Positions 26,253 through 35,456 of a DNA stretch of 64,000 bases are shown here, piece after piece. Origin of the DNA: JBBDIM01 sp040880405 (lineage in GTDB: Bacteria > Planctomycetota > Planctomycetia > Pirellulales > Pirellulaceae); contig JBBDIM010000110.1 in the NCBI GenBank assembly GCA_040880405.1, positions 1-64,000 of the forward strand, in the 5' to 3' direction. Under the pieces are notes generated by a model, which made no database searches, had not been told where the DNA came from, and was given only the letters and a program-made list of their open reading frames with translations. The position numbers and the translations under genes are program-made. Each line of letters opens with the position of its first letter. Within the stretch, counting starts at the first letter, position 1.

Positions 26253-29200
26253 CTACTCCGCCTTAAAAATTTCCGTATCATCCTTGCTCTTCGCGGAGGA
26301 TTTTCCCTTGGGATCTTGGTCTTCCGGTTTAACCAGGTCCTTGGCTGGGACGATCACTTCGTCGGCGTCGGTGTCGTCGATTTGGGAGAGCTTGGCGAAT
26401 TGGAAGCGGAGGCCGACGATGGCCAGGCCGATCCAGTTCAAGAGGACAAACGAGATGACGTAGATCTCGCTCCCCGCTCCGCCGGAGCCGTACGAATGCA
26501 GCCCGACCGCTTCGTTTCCTTTGAACAGCGGCAAGAGGAAGTTCACCCCGTACCACGATCCGACGATCGCCGAGAAGCCGAGGATCGTGCCGACGATCAG
26601 TCCGAAGTTGTTGAACCAACCGGCGAACCGGCCATGCAAAATGGCCAGGTAGACCAGCAGCGAGACCAAGGCCCAAACCTCTTTCGGATCCCAGCCCCAG
26701 AACCGGCCCCAAGAGACGTCCGCCCAAATGCCGCCCAAAATGGTTCCAGCGGCCAACAGCAGCACGGCGACTTGGACCGCGCGGTAGGCGTAGTTACCCA
26801 GCACGTGGCACTGCTCCGGAGGGCGATACCCTAGGCTCTGGTGCGTGCTTCCCGCGGCCGGGGCGAAGCGGGGATCGGTCGGGTTGCCCAATACCGGTTT
26901 GCGGTAGGTGCCGAACATGTAGTACCCCAAGCCCATCCAGCCTAATCCCCAAGCCAATAGCCCGGCCCCATAGCTGGCCACAATCGTCAGCACGTGGACC
27001 GTTAGCCAGACATTCGACCGCAACACCGGCTGCAGCGGCGAGAAGTTGGCGTTCAAGACCGGCGAAAAGCTGGTGTCGAGGATCGGCGCGATCGAGGCGA
27101 TGGTGAAGAAGAAGGTACCACAGAACCCGGCCGCGATCCCGAAGTAGTGACGCTCGTAGGTCCGCTCCATCTTCTTGTCCAGGGCGACATCGCTAACCCA
27201 GTCGGCAATCGTGAAGTACAGCAGGTAAACGGTGGCCAGGGCTAATCGGGGTAAGTACCACACCAGTAGTACAAACACGATCAACTGAACCAGGTAAAAA
27301 CCCATCCCGGTCATCCAACCGTAGGTGTCCATGAAGGAGAAAAAGCTAAATAGGTTGAGTAGCGGACGGTTGCCATCATAGATGGGCTGCATGGTCAGGT
27401 AATAGCCCAAACCGACCATCATCAGCAATCGGGGCACAAGCGAAACCCAGTTGAACAGGTCCCAGGAGAACGTCCCCAACAGTTCGGTCTGCCGCTTGGT
27501 CAGCTTCGACTGTTCCCACGTAAACGGGGCCGCGGTGGCCCGCCAGGCGGCCAGTCGGGCGTCGTCGAACAAGGGTAGTAGGAGGAAGATCAGCCCCATG
27601 CTACAGACGACCCAGGGGACAAACACCACGGTCTCGTACATATTCGTGACCGGGGCCCAGCCGGTGATCACTACCCGCATGAAGAACCCATAGCTGGACC
27701 ACAAAATGGCGGTGACCAGGAACGCCGTTCCGATCCAAAACATCGGTTTCCGCAGTGACGAAAACGCAAGGGCAAACCCGATCGTCGCGAAAAACGAAAT
27801 CACCCAGGCCCAGCGGAATGGGTCGAGCTCGTTGTAGCGGACTTCGGTCTCCAGGCGAAAACTTCGATGGGGAGGGTAGGCAGTGTAGGACAACAGATGG
27901 GCATCAATCTGCTCCTGGGTAAGCTCCTCTTCGATCACATCCATCCGCTTGCTGGAGGCCGATTCGCCAAGCCGGTGGATATTATTCGCAAGGGCCCCTA
28001 AAGGCTTCTTGGCATCATCCAGCTTGCCTTCCGCCAGATACGCTTCGCGGACTTGTTCCCAGTCTCGGCGGACCGCGGTGACCAGATTGCTGTCGTAATT
28101 GGCCAACAGTTTGGGCGAACCGTAGAGAACCGAAGTCAGCCCCATCCACGGCTGCGAAAGATCTTTCACGTCACGCGTCGTGGCCAGGGCCGAGGCATTC
28201 AACCCTGGCACCACCAACAAGGCATTGCCGATCCGGTCGCCCGAGTTGCTGGCGAACCGACCGCCAACGTTGCTGTTTTCGTAGAGGGCCAGATGAAGCT
28301 CTCGGGTGATGTCTCGCAGGTCGTTCATCGTAACGAACAAGGTTTGGAAGATCGGTTTGACATTCTCAAACTCGGCTCGATTGATATTGAGTTGATCGTC
28401 GAACCGGTCACGCTGTTTCCTAAGAATCTCGGCCAATTCGGTCACTGATTCCCGCATCTCGACGATCGCCGGCTCCCACTCTTCTAAAGTCGCGGGGTCA
28501 TCGGGGCGAAGTGGCTCCGGCTCGGTGTTGGCTAACGAGTCGGGGGAGGTTGCCCACGATCCAGAAAACAAGATGCGGACATCTTGGTAGGCCTGCAAGG
28601 TTCGCGTGGCGGCGCGTCCCAGTTCGTTCTCGCTGCCGATCTGCATGAACAACTGAAGTTGTTGGACCGGCGCACTACGGTCTCCACCTCGTCCCCCTTC
28701 CAACAGTTCGACCGCGCGGAACAGTTGCTGGGCAAATCGATTGCGCGACCCGACCAAGGGAATCGGCTCGGTGAAGATCACCTCTTCCCGCGGATCGAAG
28801 GTGACTTCGCGAAAGGCGGAGTAACGGAATAGCAGGTCGCTCCAGATTTTCTTATCCAGGGCGGTCTCTTCCGGTTCGCGCTCCTGCCGCTGGGCCTCTT
28901 CCGCCCGACGGCCCCGCTCGGCGAGGTGCTCGCGGAGTTTTACCGACGTGATCACCTGGTGAGGTGAAATGAAATTCAGCTTGTGCCCACCGGGGCCCAG
29001 GATTGGCAGGTCCAGCTCGTTGCGGACATCCTCGTGGGCGAGGTAGATGAACGGAACGTGTTCCCACGCCTCGGGCCGGACCATCCAATCCAGTACGATC
29101 TCGGCGGCCTGGAACTTCCGCTCCTTCCCCTCAGGGAAGATCTCCAGCGCAGCGGCCATTTTCGGCTCGGCCAATTCCTCGGCCGTGTAATAATCGGAAA

Positions 29201-29444
29201 GATTGAGCCGGATGGAGGATTTGTCGAACTCGGTGATCTTCTGGGCCGCAATCTTGGCATAGGCGTCCAAAGGCTTTACCCGGCCTTGATGATAGACCGG
29301 TAGATGCCGCCAAGCGGCCAGCCCTTCGCGGGCCGCATCCTCGTCGGCCTGGGCGGGTTGGGCCGACAAGAATTGACCCAGCATGGGCCCGCAGGCGAGT
29401 AGGGCCAGCCATAGGATCGCGTTGGTTTTCCGATTCCGAATCAT
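26253..29444 (-). CDS. ccsA: Cytochrome c biogenesis protein CcsA/ResC with large periplasmic domain
   Basis: A protein of about 1063 residues that handles heme for System II cytochrome c maturation with ResB. After an N-terminal signal/anchor (7-30) comes a large hydrophilic region (about 35-540) of unknown role, in part coiled. The polytopic part then begins and includes a PVTNMYETVVF segment, a helix with LTVHVLTIVASYGAG (likely heme-ligand His) and the heme-handling WWD motif WGRFWGWDPKEVW at 912-924, followed by His in AILHGRF. Typical CcsA is 300-400 residues, so the N-terminal half is additional. ATG at 29444, 17 bases after the resB stop with AGGTGG upstream; a longer frame overlaps resB and is ignored. 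Confidence 0.92.
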   Translation of the reverse strand: MIRNRKTNAILWLALLACGPMLGQFLSAQPAQADEDAAREGLAAWRHLPVYHQGRVKPLDAYAKIAAQKITEFDKSSIRLNLSDYYTAEELAEPKMAAALEIFPEGKERKFQAAEIVLDWMVRPEAWEHVPFIYLAHEDVRNELDLPILGPGGHKLNFISPHQVITSVKLREHLAERGRRAEEAQRQEREPEETALDKKIWSDLLFRYSAFREVTFDPREEVIFTEPIPLVGSRNRFAQQLFRAVELLEGGRGGDRSAPVQQLQLFMQIGSENELGRAATRTLQAYQDVRILFSGSWATSPDSLANTEPEPLRPDDPATLEEWEPAIVEMRESVTELAEILRKQRDRFDDQLNINRAEFENVKPIFQTLFVTMNDLRDITRELHLALYENSNVGGRFASNSGDRIGNALLVVPGLNASALATTRDVKDLSQPWMGLTSVLYGSPKLLANYDSNLVTAVRRDWEQVREAYLAEGKLDDAKKPLGALANNIHRLGESASSKRMDVIEEELTQEQIDAHLLSYTAYPPHRSFRLETEVRYNELDPFRWAWVISFFATIGFALAFSSLRKPMFWIGTAFLVTAILWSSYGFFMRVVITGWAPVTNMYETVVFVPWVVCSMGLIFLLLPLFDDARLAAWRATAAPFTWEQSKLTKRQTELLGTFSWDLFNWVSLVPRLLMMVGLGYYLTMQPIYDGNRPLLNLFSFFSFMDTYGWMTGMGFYLVQLIVFVLLVWYLPRLALATVYLLYFTIADWVSDVALDKKMERTYERHYFGIAAGFCGTFFFTIASIAPILDTSFSPVLNANFSPLQPVLRSNVWLTVHVLTIVASYGAGLLAWGLGWMGLGYYMFGTYRKPVLGNPTDPRFAPAAGSTHQSLGYRPPEQCHVLGNYAYRAVQVAVLLLAAGTILGGIWADVSWGRFWGWDPKEVWALVSLLVYLAILHGRFAGWFNNFGLIVGTILGFSAIVGSWYGVNFLLPLFKGNEAVGLHSYGSGGAGSEIYVISFVLLNWIGLAIVGLRFQFAKLSQIDDTDADEVIVPAKDLVKPEDQDPKGKSSAKSKDDTEIFKAE

Positions 29445-29461
29445 CTGACAATCCACCTGAC

Positions 29462-32400
29462 TTACGAGTGTACGGCTTCCGCCGGTCGGCTGGAAGTTTC
29501 GGGCCGTCGCGGCGCGGCGACGGACGTTTTGGTTTTCTTGGTTTTGAAGAAGTAGGCTCGCATGTAGAACATGCACGAAATGCCACCTACCACCAACATG
29601 CAGCCCCAATACCGGAGCGTGGTGCCGGGGTCGTAGTTCACGGAAAAGACGGAGCGGTAAACTTCCGGAGCGTTGCTGTCGACCGAAACGATCTGCTTGT
29701 ACTCAGGTGTCCCCGCTTTGAACGGCCCTAGAAACGACTCCTGGAATACCCGCACATCCCGGCCAAAAATTGGGTCGGTGAAGTCGTCCGGAGCGTTCAT
29801 CGTGATCCAGACGTCCTTCTTCAAGAGGGCTGTTTGCGACCAGAATACGTCGCCCGTGGCCTGATCCACGGCGATTCCGTCCGGTTGGTCCAGCAGGTTG
29901 TCGGTCAGGGTGACGACCTCTTTGCTGTCGAGATCCAGCATTCGGATCCGTGTCCGCATTGCCCGAGGGTTGGTCCGGTCGAGATTGGGGTTGTTGCGAT
30001 GTTTGTTGGCGTGGGGGTCGAGATCATTGGGAGCGATATCGGTCCAGTAGACCAAACCGCGGTTGGAATCGACCGCCAGACTGTTAATATCCTGGAGTGC
30101 CTCGCCGCTGGTGCGGATGATACGGGGCCGTAGTTCCTGCTGATAGTCGATCGCGAGGATCGCCTGCTCCGAGGCGTCTAGCCAATAAATCGCCTTTTCA
30201 CCGGTGTGTACTGCCAACGCCGCGATCCGGCTGGGATTGCTCGAAGGATGCGTGAACCAACGCTCGTTTAGGTCGCGGCCATCGGTCCGCACTCGGCCGA
30301 TCGCCCGCTGCGAACGATTCACGAAAAAGACCCACCCCTCTTTGCCGTCGACCGCGATTTGACCCGGCCGACCGGAGAACCGCGCGATTGTCTCGACATG
30401 CTTACCATCCAAATCGCATTGCATGATCGAAGCCATATCCTGGCCTCGCGCCGCTCGGAAGTTGGTCCATAGCAGTTTGCCCCGTTCGGCGTCGACCGCG
30501 ATCCCTTGCGGGTTGGCGGCAACCTGAATTAACCGGGTCCCATGGGCCTCGGGGTCTTCCAGATCGGCCTGGGTAGCGGCGAAGATCGACTTCTCCCCCT
30601 CCGTGTTGGAATCCTGTACGGAATCGATCCAGTAGATCCAATCTCCATGCGGCAACAGATGCGTCGGGTTTTGGCCCGAGGGGAGATGGAGCGACCGGGG
30701 ACGGTTCAGCCCCGACTCGGCCCGATGTACCCGGCGATTGACATACCGATCCAAGTAATGGACATCACTAGAAAAGTGGGCCGCTTGGGAGGTCCCCGGA
30801 TCAAGGTGCCGCTCGAAGCGGGTCAGGAAGATCCGAAACCCGATATCGACCGCATTGATCGGCATCACCAATCGTACGGTTTTTCCGCCGACGGTCATCT
30901 CATGTTTTAGGCCACCCTCGGCGTCGAGCCCTTCGTCCGGTTTATCGAAATGTCCCTTGAGCCAGAACGTTTCCGACTGGTCTCCGACCGTCATCCGCAC
31001 CTGGGCCGCCGGGATCATCTGGATATCGGCCTTGCCGGAAAACGCAACCGGTTCCGGAAATGGCCGCGGGCGATGTGAGGGGACAAAATTGTTGACGTAC
31101 ATCTTGAGCTTGCCAATTGGCATCTCGAAGGCGTCGACCGTATTGGTTCGGCTTCCCGCGGTCGGCAATTCCCGGGCGAACACGACTTTTTTGCGATTCC
31201 AATAGCGATAGTACAGTCGTTTGGCATCGTTGGCAGTCGGGTCTTCCGACCCCTCGGCCGCGCCCTGGATGATATCGATCCGGGAGCCACCCTCTCCCTG
31301 CATCAGGGCGGCGGCGTCTTTTTCGCCATGGTCGAACCAGAAATCGCCGAACACTTCCTGCTCGTACGCTTGCTGGTTGTGTTCCGGCAGATCGGCCAAC
31401 AGGGTCAGCTCCTCAACCTTTTCATCAGCTTTAAACAGCCCGATCCGGACCCCGGGGCTACTGTCTTGCTCGGCACTTTCCGGGACCGAGACCCAGCGGA
31501 ACGAGCCATCCGGTGCGGTGGTGACCTGGGTGTTGGGCATGTACTCCAGGAGTTCGTACTCCAGGTTGGTGCCGGGAAGCTTGACGCGGGAAGATTCCTC
31601 CTGGTCGTCGAGCTGGATGATTGTCTTTTGGCCACCGGCAAGCAAAACCACCTGCCCTTTTTCGCCCAGCGAACCCTCGGGGGTCGACTTCAAGAATGCC
31701 TCGGTCGCGGCCCGAGTGTCGGCCAGCCAAAACTTGAACGAACCGCCCCCCCGCTTTTGGCTGTCCGCCAAACCGCGCGGCATCGCCTCTTCGTTTTTCC
31801 AGCGGCGGACCGCCAAGCGGATTGGGACCCAGCTTTCTTCCGCCTCGATCAACTGCCCCTCTGCCCCCGGAACCTGCCGCGAAGGCATGCTCATCCGCAG
31901 ATCGAGCAGCGGAGTATCATCGTGCCAGCGGGCGTCGGAGTAGTAGTCGAGTACCTCGACCTTGATTTTGTCCTTGTCATACAAGACATCCCCCGGAGTG
32001 TTTCGGCTGGCCAAGTGAAACAGCGGAGTGAAATAGCCGGCCAAGTCGGGCCGGGGCACGTCCCAGTTGGGGAAGCCGTTGTAATACTCGCTCCAGTTAA
32101 GCATCCCCGGCTGAAACGCGAGCGGAGTTGTAAGCGGCTCCGCAGCCGCGTCGGGGTTCTCGTCCTCGACCGTCAAATAAAATGAGAAGCCGTAATCAAA
32201 CGCCATGTGGGAGGACTGGTCTTCCCAGACATGCACTTGCGAGTCGATCCCGTGGGTCCGGCTCAGCACGCCGCTATACAGCAGCACGAGCAGGCCGATA
32301 TGCGTGATCACGAACCCGGTTTGATGCCGTTTCCACGGGTAGCGAATGGTTGCTGCGCAAAAGATATTGACCGCCAGGAGGCCGTAAAGCGCCCCAAACC

Positions 32401-32596
32401 ACCAGGCCCGGTAAACATAAAACTGGACCACGGCGGTGCTGAAGGTCGCTTCGACAAATGTCGCGACCATCAGGGCAATTGCCATCGACGACAGCAAAAT
32501 CACCGCCAGGCTGAGGGACGCGAGGAACTGGTAGATTTGAAGCAGGATCCGCACCGGTAACGGTTGATCCGGCGAGACAAGTTTGGGTCTTGCCAC
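29462..32596 (-). CDS. resB: ResB-like cytochrome c biogenesis protein with inserted YWTD propeller
   Basis: About 1044 residues. Three helices near the N-terminus (roughly 20-48, 66-84, 95-111, with conserved His99 in VITHIGLLV), a long periplasmic domain and a last helix near 994-1015 are the ResB/Ccs1 layout. ResB passes heme and reduced apocytochrome to CcsA. Between the ResB stretches LDPGTSQAAHFSSDV and VWITMNAP lies an insertion of about 310 residues holding six spaced motifs: YWID (655), LWTN (709), FFVN (757), YWLD (804), YWTD (850) and FWSQ (918), each paired with IAVD-like segments. That is a six-bladed LDL-receptor-B-type propeller. Start is a GTG (32596); upstream frame is not conserved. 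Directly precedes ccsA. Confidence 0.9.
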   Translation of the reverse strand: MARPKLVSPDQPLPVRILLQIYQFLASLSLAVILLSSMAIALMVATFVEATFSTAVVQFYVYRAWWFGALYGLLAVNIFCAATIRYPWKRHQTGFVITHIGLLVLLYSGVLSRTHGIDSQVHVWEDQSSHMAFDYGFSFYLTVEDENPDAAAEPLTTPLAFQPGMLNWSEYYNGFPNWDVPRPDLAGYFTPLFHLASRNTPGDVLYDKDKIKVEVLDYYSDARWHDDTPLLDLRMSMPSRQVPGAEGQLIEAEESWVPIRLAVRRWKNEEAMPRGLADSQKRGGGSFKFWLADTRAATEAFLKSTPEGSLGEKGQVVLLAGGQKTIIQLDDQEESSRVKLPGTNLEYELLEYMPNTQVTTAPDGSFRWVSVPESAEQDSSPGVRIGLFKADEKVEELTLLADLPEHNQQAYEQEVFGDFWFDHGEKDAAALMQGEGGSRIDIIQGAAEGSEDPTANDAKRLYYRYWNRKKVVFARELPTAGSRTNTVDAFEMPIGKLKMYVNNFVPSHRPRPFPEPVAFSGKADIQMIPAAQVRMTVGDQSETFWLKGHFDKPDEGLDAEGGLKHEMTVGGKTVRLVMPINAVDIGFRIFLTRFERHLDPGTSQAAHFSSDVHYLDRYVNRRVHRAESGLNRPRSLHLPSGQNPTHLLPHGDWIYWIDSVQDSNTEGEKSIFAATQADLEDPEAHGTRLIQVAANPQGIAVDAERGKLLWTNFRAARGQDMASIMQCDLDGKHVETIARFSGRPGQIAVDGKEGWVFFVNRSQRAIGRVRTDGRDLNERWFTHPSSNPSRIAALAVHTGEKAIYWLDASEQAILAIDYQQELRPRIIRTSGEALQDINSLAVDSNRGLVYWTDIAPNDLDPHANKHRNNPNLDRTNPRAMRTRIRMLDLDSKEVVTLTDNLLDQPDGIAVDQATGDVFWSQTALLKKDVWITMNAPDDFTDPIFGRDVRVFQESFLGPFKAGTPEYKQIVSVDSNAPEVYRSVFSVNYDPGTTLRYWGCMLVVGGISCMFYMRAYFFKTKKTKTSVAAPRRPETSSRPAEAVHS

Positions 32597-32894
32597 AATT
32601 GATTCCAACAGGTTGAAGGAGCAAGGGCCAGCGTGTAGGTGGGTGTGGGGTGTGGCTGGCGACAGCAAAGGGAAGCAAGTGAGCCGCGTCGGAAGACTCA
32701 GCCCCTTTTCTGCTGGGCAACTTCCCACGAGCGTCACCGACGCTCATCCCCTTGTTCTTATTATAGCGCGAATCCCCCACAGAGATACATCCTCCGCTCA
32801 AGCAATCGGCCCGGTTCGGGGCAAACTCGATCCAGTTTTGCGGCCAATTCAGCCGGCGGAGGAGCCAATTGGTCCGATGGAGGGGAGTCAATAA

Positions 32895-32920
32895 AAAACC
32901 CCTCCACCAGGAGGGGTTTT
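32895..32920 (-). terminator. Rho-independent terminator
   Basis: An 11-base-pair perfect stem AAAACCCCTCC / GGAGGGGTTTT around the loop ACCA. On the minus strand it is followed by TTATT, and it stands 55 bases after the stop of the acidic HTH gene. The A-rich flank also gives a U-tract on the plus strand, so it would work in both directions. It separates the HTH gene from resB. Confidence 0.85.
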
Positions 32921-32974
32921 CTTGTAGGGTAGTTTTTCTCGCCTAAGGGCCTTTTCCCGCTGCCGCTCGGCGAA

Positions 32975-34339
32975 TTACTCGCCCAGGATGCTTAGGATCT
33001 GGTCCATGATGGTGCTGTTCAAGGCGTACGGCTCGTTGAAGCTCCAGATGTTCCACATTAGGTCGGTAACCATTAGTCCCGCGATCATAATCATGCCGGC
33101 GGTGGCCAGCAGACTAAGGACATTGATAACGGTGTACGGGGTTTCTTCCGCAGCCGAGGCAGCTCCGGCGGACGCCCGACCGGGTGCCACGGCGACGGCG
33201 TCCTCTTCGGCCACCACTCCGGCGTCTTCCTCCAAGCCACCAAAGTCGTCCCCTTCCAGTCCGCCATCGCTCGCAAAGAGGGCCGAATCGGACGAGACCG
33301 ACTCGTTATCCAACGCGATCACTTGAGAACCGCTGTCATCCTCCTCCAGCTCGCCCCCCTCGACCGGTGTAAGCATGAAGTCGTCAACACCGCTTTTGGA
33401 GGTCGCCTCCAGATCGCCGAACATGTCGTCATCATCATCCAGATTGACGCCGCTTCCCGCGACCACTTCGACTTCGCCGCTGTCGTTAGTCAACTCCACC
33501 GAATCATCATCGTCCGCGGCCAAGTCCATCGCGGCGGCCGACTTGTCCGATTTGATCTCGATATCGTCGTCATCGTCAGAGGCCAGATCGATATCCATAT
33601 CGCTGCTGTCGCTGCTGTCGAAATCAAGCCCCAACTCGCCACCGGCAAGATTCATGCTCGAACCGATACCGCTGGCTCCCAAGTCGAGCGACACTTCCTC
33701 GCCCAGGTCGAGATTAATTTCCGAACCGGTCCCTGACGGATCGCGGGCCTCATCCCCCAAGGCGATGTCGGAATCGCTCTCGGAGATCAGTCCCGGAACC
33801 CCTTTGCCGGAACCTTCATTCGTATCGGTAACTAAACCCAAATCGTCGTCGTTATCTTCCTGATGGAGATTGTTGCCAACGACCGTTTCGGTCGCCAAGA
33901 TGTCAGAACCATCATCTTTTGAGGCCAGATTTAGTTCACTACCGGTATCCTCGGTCGGGTTTCTTCCTCGCTTCGAGCCATCGTCGCCCAAATTGATGTC
34001 GCTACCGACCAGGGTTAGTTCATCATCCCCCTCGGATTGATCTCCGCCGATGATATGCGAACCCGATTCCCCTTCACCCAACCCGGTGTCTTCGATCAAG
34101 ATCGAGTCCATCGAACCGGAGGATTCCTCGTCTTTGTCTTCGCCCGAAAGGCGGAACTCCTGGCCTTCCGTTCGTTCGGCCAGCACAGACTTGGCTCGTT
34201 CCAGTTCGGTCTCTTTGAACTTCCAGCTCGAACCATCGCGGTAGCCGTGAATTTCATTCCGCTCGCGCATTTCTCGCACTTGTTCAGGCGAGATGCCGAG
34301 GGTGTTCGCGAATTCTTCCAGAGGAATCAGATTGGCCAT
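32975..34339 (-). CDS. Membrane-tethered HTH protein with long acidic repeat region
   Basis: A 454-residue protein. Residues 1-50 read as a MerR/excisionase-type helix-turn-helix (IPLEEFANTLGISPEQVREM and then a GSSWKFKETELERAKSVL segment). Residues 60-375 are extremely rich in Asp, Glu, Ser and Gly, with loose repeats such as GSDINLGDD, GSEINLDLGEE and SDMDIDLASDDDDD. The C-terminal 80 residues include one or two hydrophobic helices (VINVLSLLATAGMIMIAGLMV; a second weak one near the end). So a DNA-binding-like head is joined to the membrane through a negative, probably disordered spacer. Function unknown. GGGAG precedes the ATG; a small secreted protein gene lies upstream on the same strand. 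Confidence 0.75.
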   Translation of the reverse strand: MANLIPLEEFANTLGISPEQVREMRERNEIHGYRDGSSWKFKETELERAKSVLAERTEGQEFRLSGEDKDEESSGSMDSILIEDTGLGEGESGSHIIGGDQSEGDDELTLVGSDINLGDDGSKRGRNPTEDTGSELNLASKDDGSDILATETVVGNNLHQEDNDDDLGLVTDTNEGSGKGVPGLISESDSDIALGDEARDPSGTGSEINLDLGEEVSLDLGASGIGSSMNLAGGELGLDFDSSDSSDMDIDLASDDDDDIEIKSDKSAAAMDLAADDDDSVELTNDSGEVEVVAGSGVNLDDDDDMFGDLEATSKSGVDDFMLTPVEGGELEEDDSGSQVIALDNESVSSDSALFASDGGLEGDDFGGLEEDAGVVAEEDAVAVAPGRASAGAASAAEETPYTVINVLSLLATAGMIMIAGLMVTDLMWNIWSFNEPYALNSTIMDQILSILGE

Positions 34340-34428
34340 GGAGGGCTCCCAGCAGCTAAAACGGATCGGTACAACGCGCGTCGCCTGGGAGAGAATAACC
34401 GCGAATGGCTCGCGATTTCAGGCCCCGG

Positions 34429-34767
34429 CTACTGGCGTCCGACCATCGTACGAATCTCACGCGGCGTTGGCGCGCCGCTGTTGAAATCCTCGATGAGTAA
34501 ATCCCATTGTAAATTGCGCACGCTTTTTAGCGAGACTTTTCCCGTGGCACTATCCACATGGTACACGCCCATCACGCGGGTCGACGGATCGACCAGGACA
34601 ATATTCTGGCCACCATCGGGGGCTGTGACACTGTGGAACATCAACTCGGACGCGACCGCAGGGGAGTTAGTCCGTTGGGCCAACAGCATCGAGTGTAAGC
34701 TCAAAAGCTCGCTAGTCAGCACTAGCCCGGCCACCACGAGGGCAACAGGGAGAAGAAATTTCCGCAT
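34429..34767 (-). CDS. Small exported protein of unknown function
   Basis: A 112-residue protein with an N-terminal signal or anchor helix (about 4-22) and an 85-residue extracytoplasmic part that includes DGGQNIVLVDPSTRVMGVYHVD, which looks like a short beta sheet. I do not recognise a named family; similar small proteins seem common in planctomycetes. AGGATAGGTGG lies before the ATG. It lies 89 bases upstream of the acidic HTH gene and probably shares its transcript, so the pair may work together at the membrane. Confidence 0.65.
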   Translation of the reverse strand: MRKFLLPVALVVAGLVLTSELLSLHSMLLAQRTNSPAVASELMFHSVTAPDGGQNIVLVDPSTRVMGVYHVDSATGKVSLKSVRNLQWDLLIEDFNSGAPTPREIRTMVGRQ

Positions 34768-35456
34768 AAACCACCTATCCTACGTGATTTACGGAAACCG
34801 TCTTCTAGACCTATTCTAGAAGCCGGAATCCAAGATGCAACTATTTGTTGGGACATTGACCGATTCAACGCCCGCCTACCCCCCTGAACTGGCCATGCAA
34901 GCATTAAAAGTGAGGGGAAACAGAGGGTGCGCGTGCGGTTATATCGCACCTAGGTGCCCTCAAGAAGAGAGATTTCGGGGGCGTCATGCCCGCATGCCCG
35001 CATTCGCGTCCTGAGCGAGAGGGACGAGGACTCAAGATAGGCGAGCAACAAGCGCTGGCACCTACCCAAGAAAGATTTTCAGCCGGCAGGGCCAAGGCCC
35101 TGTCGGCTGAAAATACATTTCCCCCCCGGGATTATCTGATCGCTTGGTAGGCGGATTCATAACGGAAGTAGTGATGTCGCAAGTGGTAGTGAAGATCCCG
35201 CTTGCCTGACGCAAAAAGTTATCGGCAACTTTCCAGGCCAACTTTCACTTTCTTTTTGACCCAATCTTTTTTACAAGTCCCCTTGGGAATTCGAGGGGCT
35301 CTTGGGTATTGTCTGTCCGCCTCCGCTGATCTCGCCTTGAATCCCAAATTAACCTGATCGTGGCCGGGGGAATTTACCGATTGTACCGATCATACGGACC
35401 ACCCGGCCGCAACCCACATCGGACGTGGCCCACGCGCCGCAGCAAGGAGCATTCTG
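34768..35456. other. Divergent intergenic region with a strong hairpin
   Basis: About 690 bases between the small secreted protein gene and the MotA-like operon, on opposite strands, so promoters for both should be here. At 35076-35113 there is an 18-base-pair hairpin (TTTTCAGCCGGCAGGGCC with its near-perfect partner, one G-U pair, 2-base centre) flanked by A and T runs. It could act as a terminator, insulating or regulatory structure. Otherwise I see only short non-conserved frames. AAGGAG at about 35444 serves the first operon gene. Confidence 0.6.

Noticed and set aside
29445..29609. 55-residue N-terminal extension of CcsA
   Set aside because: It overlaps the end of resB; the ATG at 29444 has a ribosome site and begins a signal-like sequence.
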